DNA from: Denitrobacterium sp024691475
GTDB taxonomy: Bacteria; Actinomycetota; Coriobacteriia; Coriobacteriales; Eggerthellaceae
DNA length: 40,693 nt
Direction: 5' to 3'
Assembly (NCBI GenBank): GCA_024691475.1
Contig: JAILNP010000073.1
Coordinates: forward strand, 1 to 40,693
In this document: piece after piece, positions 37,628 through 40,693 of the stretch
Layout: every line of letters starts with the position of its first letter
Numbering within the stretch: the stretch's first letter is position 1
Notes under the pieces: generated by a model
Told to the model about the DNA's origin: nothing
The model's database searches: none
What the model saw: the letters and a program-made list of their open reading frames with translations, nothing else
Made by a program: the position numbers and the translations under genes

Positions 37628-38647
37628 TTAGTTATTGCTCGCACGGATATACGCATCGAGCGTTTCCAGCGCAGCGCCACTATCGATCTGATGAGCCGCA
37701 AGCTTCACGCCTTCGTCGATATCGCTTACCGCCCCGGCTGCAAACAAGGCCGCACCGGCATTCAACAGCACCACGTTACGCTTGGGGCCCGCTTCGCCCG
37801 CAAGGATGGCGCGCGTGATGGCGGCGTTTTCCTGCGGCGTTCCGCCCAGCAGGTCCTCCTTGCGGCACCGCTCCAGGCCAAAATCCTCGGGCGCAATGCG
37901 AGACGTGCGATAATAGCCATCCCTCAGCTCGCACGCAACGGTCGGCGCGCTTGCCGACACCTCGTCCATGCGATCGGAGCCATACACCACGAGCGCACGC
38001 TTCACGCCCATGGCGTCGAGCACCTTCGCAATGGGCTCGACCAGGTACTCGTCGTATACACCCAGCAGGAAGTACTCGGGGCGCGCCGGATTGGTAAGCG
38101 GGCCCAGGATGTTGAACACGGTGCGGAACCCCAGTTCACGTCGGATCGATCCAACGTACTTCATGGAAGCGTGGTACATCTGCGCGAAGAAGAAGCACAT
38201 GCCCACCTCATCCAACAGCTGAAGCGCCTTTTCCGGGCTTTGCTGCAAGTTCACGCCCAACGCCTCCTGGCAATCGGCAGTACCCGACTTGCTCGATGCG
38301 GCGCGATTGCCATGCTTGGCAACCTTCACGCCCGCCGAGGCAACCACCGGCGCCGTTGTGGTGGAGATGTTGAACGTATTGCTGCGATCGCCGCCCGTTC
38401 CCACGATTTCCAGCACTTCCATGCCAGGATGGGGAACCGGCGTTGCGTGATTGCGCATCGCGGCGGCGCACCCGGCAATTTCGTCGATGGTTTCTGCCTT
38501 CGCGCTCTTCGTAGAAAGCGCTGCCAGGAACGCGGCATTCTGCGTAGCCGACGTTTCGCCGCTCATGATCTCGTTCATCACGGCGTACGCCTCGTCGTAT
38601 GTCAGGTCTTCCTTGCGGACGATCTTCTCAATGGCTTCCTTAATCAT
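37628..38647 (-). CDS. trpD: anthranilate phosphoribosyltransferase
   Basis: 339 aa from ATG 38647, after AAGGAGG. Overlaps trpG by 8 bp. The PRPP-binding GTGGD loop (EIVGTGGDRSNTFNIST), KHGNRAASSKSG and the FNILGPLTNPARP stretch are intact. It adds phosphoribosyl to anthranilate. The N-terminal helical domain (IEKIVRKEDLTYDEAYAVM) is complete. It is not fused to trpG as it is in enteric bacteria. Confidence 0.96.
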   Translation of the reverse strand: MIKEAIEKIVRKEDLTYDEAYAVMNEIMSGETSATQNAAFLAALSTKSAKAETIDEIAGCAAAMRNHATPVPHPGMEVLEIVGTGGDRSNTFNISTTTAPVVASAGVKVAKHGNRAASSKSGTADCQEALGVNLQQSPEKALQLLDEVGMCFFFAQMYHASMKYVGSIRRELGFRTVFNILGPLTNPARPEYFLLGVYDEYLVEPIAKVLDAMGVKRALVVYGSDRMDEVSASAPTVACELRDGYYRTSRIAPEDFGLERCRKEDLLGGTPQENAAITRAILAGEAGPKRNVVLLNAGAALFAAGAVSDIDEGVKLAAHQIDSGAALETLDAYIRASNN

Positions 38648-39242
38648 GGGTTCCTCCTTGCGGGCAAGCCGTCTTCGTAAGCTGAATGAAATTGGCAAGC
38701 ATACGAGCGCCGTCGGGCGTCATGATGCTCTCGGGGTGAAACTGAACGCCCCACACGGGAGCATCCTGGCAGGCAATGGCCATCACTTCCCCGTCGTCCG
38801 CGCGAGCCGATACGCGCACAGAATGCGGCAACGTGTCCTCGTCTACGGAAAGCGAGTGATACCGAGCCACGGGAGCCGACACGGGAACGCCCGCGAACAG
38901 AGGGCACGCCACATCGAACGCGGTCGCCGATTGCTTGCCATGCATGAGCGTGGACGCATACCCCACGCGTGCGCCCCGCGCAACGGCAATGGCCTGATGC
39001 CCCAGGCACACGCCCAATATGGGAATGGAATCACCCAGTTCGCGCACTACGTCAACGCACACGCCCGCATCTTCCGGACGACCCGGCCCCGGCGACAGAA
39101 TGATTCCCGCGGGACGCAAGCCAGCGATTTCCTCCACCGTAAGAGCGTCGTTGCGCACAACGCGAATATCAGGCTCGATGGCGCCAAGCATCTGAAACAG
39201 GTTGTAGGAAAAGCTGTCGTAGTTATCGATAAGCAGAATCAT
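38640..39242 (-). CDS. trpG: anthranilate synthase glutamine amidotransferase subunit
   Basis: 200 aa class I glutamine amidotransferase. Catalytic triad Cys79 in GVCLGHQAI, His169 and Glu171 in QFHPESI. Opens with MILLIDNYDSFSYNL and has the oxyanion SPGPGRP loop. It feeds ammonia to TrpE. The ATG overlaps the trpE stop by 4 bp. A dual role with PabB in folate synthesis is possible, but its place in the operon favours TrpE. Confidence 0.96.
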   Translation of the reverse strand: MILLIDNYDSFSYNLFQMLGAIEPDIRVVRNDALTVEEIAGLRPAGIILSPGPGRPEDAGVCVDVVRELGDSIPILGVCLGHQAIAVARGARVGYASTLMHGKQSATAFDVACPLFAGVPVSAPVARYHSLSVDEDTLPHSVRVSARADDGEVMAIACQDAPVWGVQFHPESIMTPDGARMLANFIQLTKTACPQGGTHD

Positions 39243-40693
39243 CGCAGCTCCTCCGCATCCTCCAGGGCACGCACGACTGCCGCCGCCTTATTCACGCACT
39301 CGCGGTACTCCTTTACCGGGTCGCTATCGGCCACGATGCCCGCGCCGCTGCGCACGAACACACGCCCGTTCTTCTTGTAGGCAATGCGGATCGCAATGCA
39401 CACGTCCATGTTGCCCGCAAAATCCAAGTACCCCAGCGCACCACCGTATATACCGCGCTTGTTGTCTTCGAGCTCGTTGATAATCTGCGCCGCGCGAATC
39501 TTGGGAGCGCCCGATAGCGTACCCGCAGGCAGCACGGCCTCAATAGCGTCCAGGGCATCGCACCCTTCACGCAAACGGCCCCGCACCACGCTGCCGATAT
39601 GCATCACGTGGCTGTAACGCTCGATGGAATGCAGGCGCTCCACTTCCACCGAGCCGAATTCGCTCACCTTCCCCAAGTCGTTACGCCCCAGGTCAACGAG
39701 CATGTTATGCTCCGCAAGCTCTTTCTCGTCGGCAAGCAGCTCTTCTTCGAGCATACGATCCTCTTGGGGCGTCTTTCCCCGAGGACGCGTGCCGGCCAGG
39801 GGAAACGTATGTAGCACGCCATCCTCCAGCTTCACAAGCGTCTCGGGGCTCGCGCCCGCGACTTCCATATCGCTACCACTGAAATAGAACATGTACGGAG
39901 AGGGATTTATGGCACGCAGCACGCGATACGCGTTCAGCAGGCTTCCCTCGTAGGGCACCTCCAAACGGTTGCTGAGCACCACCTGGAAGATGTCACCCTC
40001 GCGAATGTAACGCTGGGCCCTGCGCACCATGTCGCAGTAGGATTCCTCGTCGAACAGCGCCTTTGCCGGCCCGAGCACATGACCAGGAGTCTCGGTCGCA
40101 GACGCGCCATCTTGGATGATTCGCGCCATTTCCGCCAGCGCGCCCTGTGCCTCGGCATACCCGGAATCACCGCACGACAAATCGGCGTGGGCAATAAGGA
40201 TGATCTTCTGCCTTACATCGTCGAAGCAAATCAGACGATCGAACAGCATGAGATCGAAGTCTTGAAAATTCTCGGTGTCACGCGCATCGAGTCGCAACGT
40301 GGGCTCCGCGTACTTCAGGTAGTCATAGCTGAAATAGCCTACCAGGCCGCCCGTAAACGGAGGCAGCCCTTCGACGCGCGCCGTGCGATACGAGCGTAGA
40401 ATGTCGCGTAATTCGGAAGCGGGATCGCTCGTAGCGTGCGCCCGGCCATCTACGGTCATCATGCCGTCCTTGCAGGCGATGGCCATGCGAGGCTCGAACC
40501 CCAGGAACGTGTATCTGCCGCGCTTCTCGCCTCCCGCCACGCTTTCCAATACGAAGCAATGACGCGAAACCGCCTTGAGCTTGGAAAGCACGCCAAGCGG
40601 CGTATACGCATCGGAAAGCAATTCCGCTGCAAGGGGGACGCGCGAAACGCCCTGCTCACACGCAATCGCCTGCGCCTCGCCGAACGAGGGTGC
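39239..40693 (-). CDS. trpE: anthranilate synthase component I (5' end beyond window)
   Basis: 484 codons are visible. The reading frame runs through the window end, and residues before the first internal start (PSFGEAQAIACEQG onwards) still match a TrpE N-terminus, so the true start lies outside. The feedback-site region keeps the LES motif (CFVLESVAGGEKRGRYTFLG). Chorismate-site marks are GDIFQVVLSNRLE, LAGTRPRGKT, GRNDLGKV, LPAGTLSGAPK and VRSGAGIVADS. It makes anthranilate from chorismate and ammonia. It is the first visible gene of trpEGDCFBA. The leader that would show attenuation or a T-box is not in the window. Confidence 0.96.
   Translation of the reverse strand, partial: APSFGEAQAIACEQGVSRVPLAAELLSDAYTPLGVLSKLKAVSRHCFVLESVAGGEKRGRYTFLGFEPRMAIACKDGMMTVDGRAHATSDPASELRDILRSYRTARVEGLPPFTGGLVGYFSYDYLKYAEPTLRLDARDTENFQDFDLMLFDRLICFDDVRQKIILIAHADLSCGDSGYAEAQGALAEMARIIQDGASATETPGHVLGPAKALFDEESYCDMVRRAQRYIREGDIFQVVLSNRLEVPYEGSLLNAYRVLRAINPSPYMFYFSGSDMEVAGASPETLVKLEDGVLHTFPLAGTRPRGKTPQEDRMLEEELLADEKELAEHNMLVDLGRNDLGKVSEFGSVEVERLHSIERYSHVMHIGSVVRGRLREGCDALDAIEAVLPAGTLSGAPKIRAAQIINELEDNKRGIYGGALGYLDFAGNMDVCIAIRIAYKKNGRVFVRSGAGIVADSDPVKEYRECVNKAAAVVRALEDAEELR

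Noticed and set aside
38640..40693. T-box or leader peptide controlling the trp operon
   Set aside because: The operon start is beyond the window, so nothing can be said. No such element is inside.
1..40693. Mobile elements, phage, toxin-antitoxin or CRISPR
   Set aside because: No transposase, integrase, short phage-like genes, terminal repeats or regularly spaced repeats were found. The content is housekeeping and envelope genes.

Overview
The window reads as a compact, GC-rich chromosomal stretch from an anaerobic actinobacterium, most likely class Coriobacteriia, order Eggerthellales. That placement is inference. It rests on GC-rich third codon positions (which create long antisense shadow frames), a LuxR-type regulator with an MFS-like membrane half (typical of that group), a FabT/FabK-type lipid cluster, and many GTG starts. 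No insertion sequence, phage gene, integrase, CRISPR array or rRNA was seen. Almost everything lies on the minus strand. Plus-strand genes are a GGDEF protein, fabT, an NlpC/P60 protein and tRNA-Leu.

Layout. 1-3.7 kb: a minus-strand run of carD, then uspA, a COG2509-type FAD oxidoreductase, mtnA and a truncated membrane or exported protein. 3.8-7.4 kb: tRNA-Val(UAC), a MATE exporter, an L,D-transpeptidase and tRNA-Leu(CAA). 7.4-13.6 kb: a membrane LuxR regulator, a UraA uracil permease, a second UraA-fold-like permease and a diguanylate cyclase. 13.6-27.5 kb: ThrH, then the type II fatty-acid cluster. In transcription order this is fabH, a zinc-ribbon membrane protein, a copper ATPase, acpP, fabK, fabD, fabG, fabF, fabZ and a fused accD-accA, with the repressor gene fabT divergent at its head. 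27.5-34 kb: a secreted NlpC/P60 hydrolase, a GGDEF/EAL/PAS protein, a PseG-like protein and a sodium:solute symporter. 34.2 kb to the end: a full trpEGDCFBA operon with trpE cut by the window edge.

How it works together. The fab genes cover malonyl transfer, condensation, both reductions and dehydration. The expected accB and accC are absent from their usual places between fabF and accD. The AccDA fusion instead carries an N-terminal stretch resembling the first domain of biotin carboxylase, without its hallmark motif. Two palindromes of the form TTnGAnnnTCnAA, one between fabH and fabT and one at the acpP promoter, fit a FabT operator and suggest a two-site regulon. The copper ATPase sits inside the cluster but has its own promoter with a 19-bp spacer. 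Its C-terminus is a CopZ-like domain preceded by an internal Shine-Dalgarno and ATG in frame, so one gene may make both pump and chaperone.

Other points: several promoters share a -35 of TTGCGT or TTGCGG, and the NlpC/P60 gene may be leaderless. No wholly new multi-gene system is evident. The strongest leads are the AccC-like/AccD/AccA fusion and the CopA/CopZ internal start.
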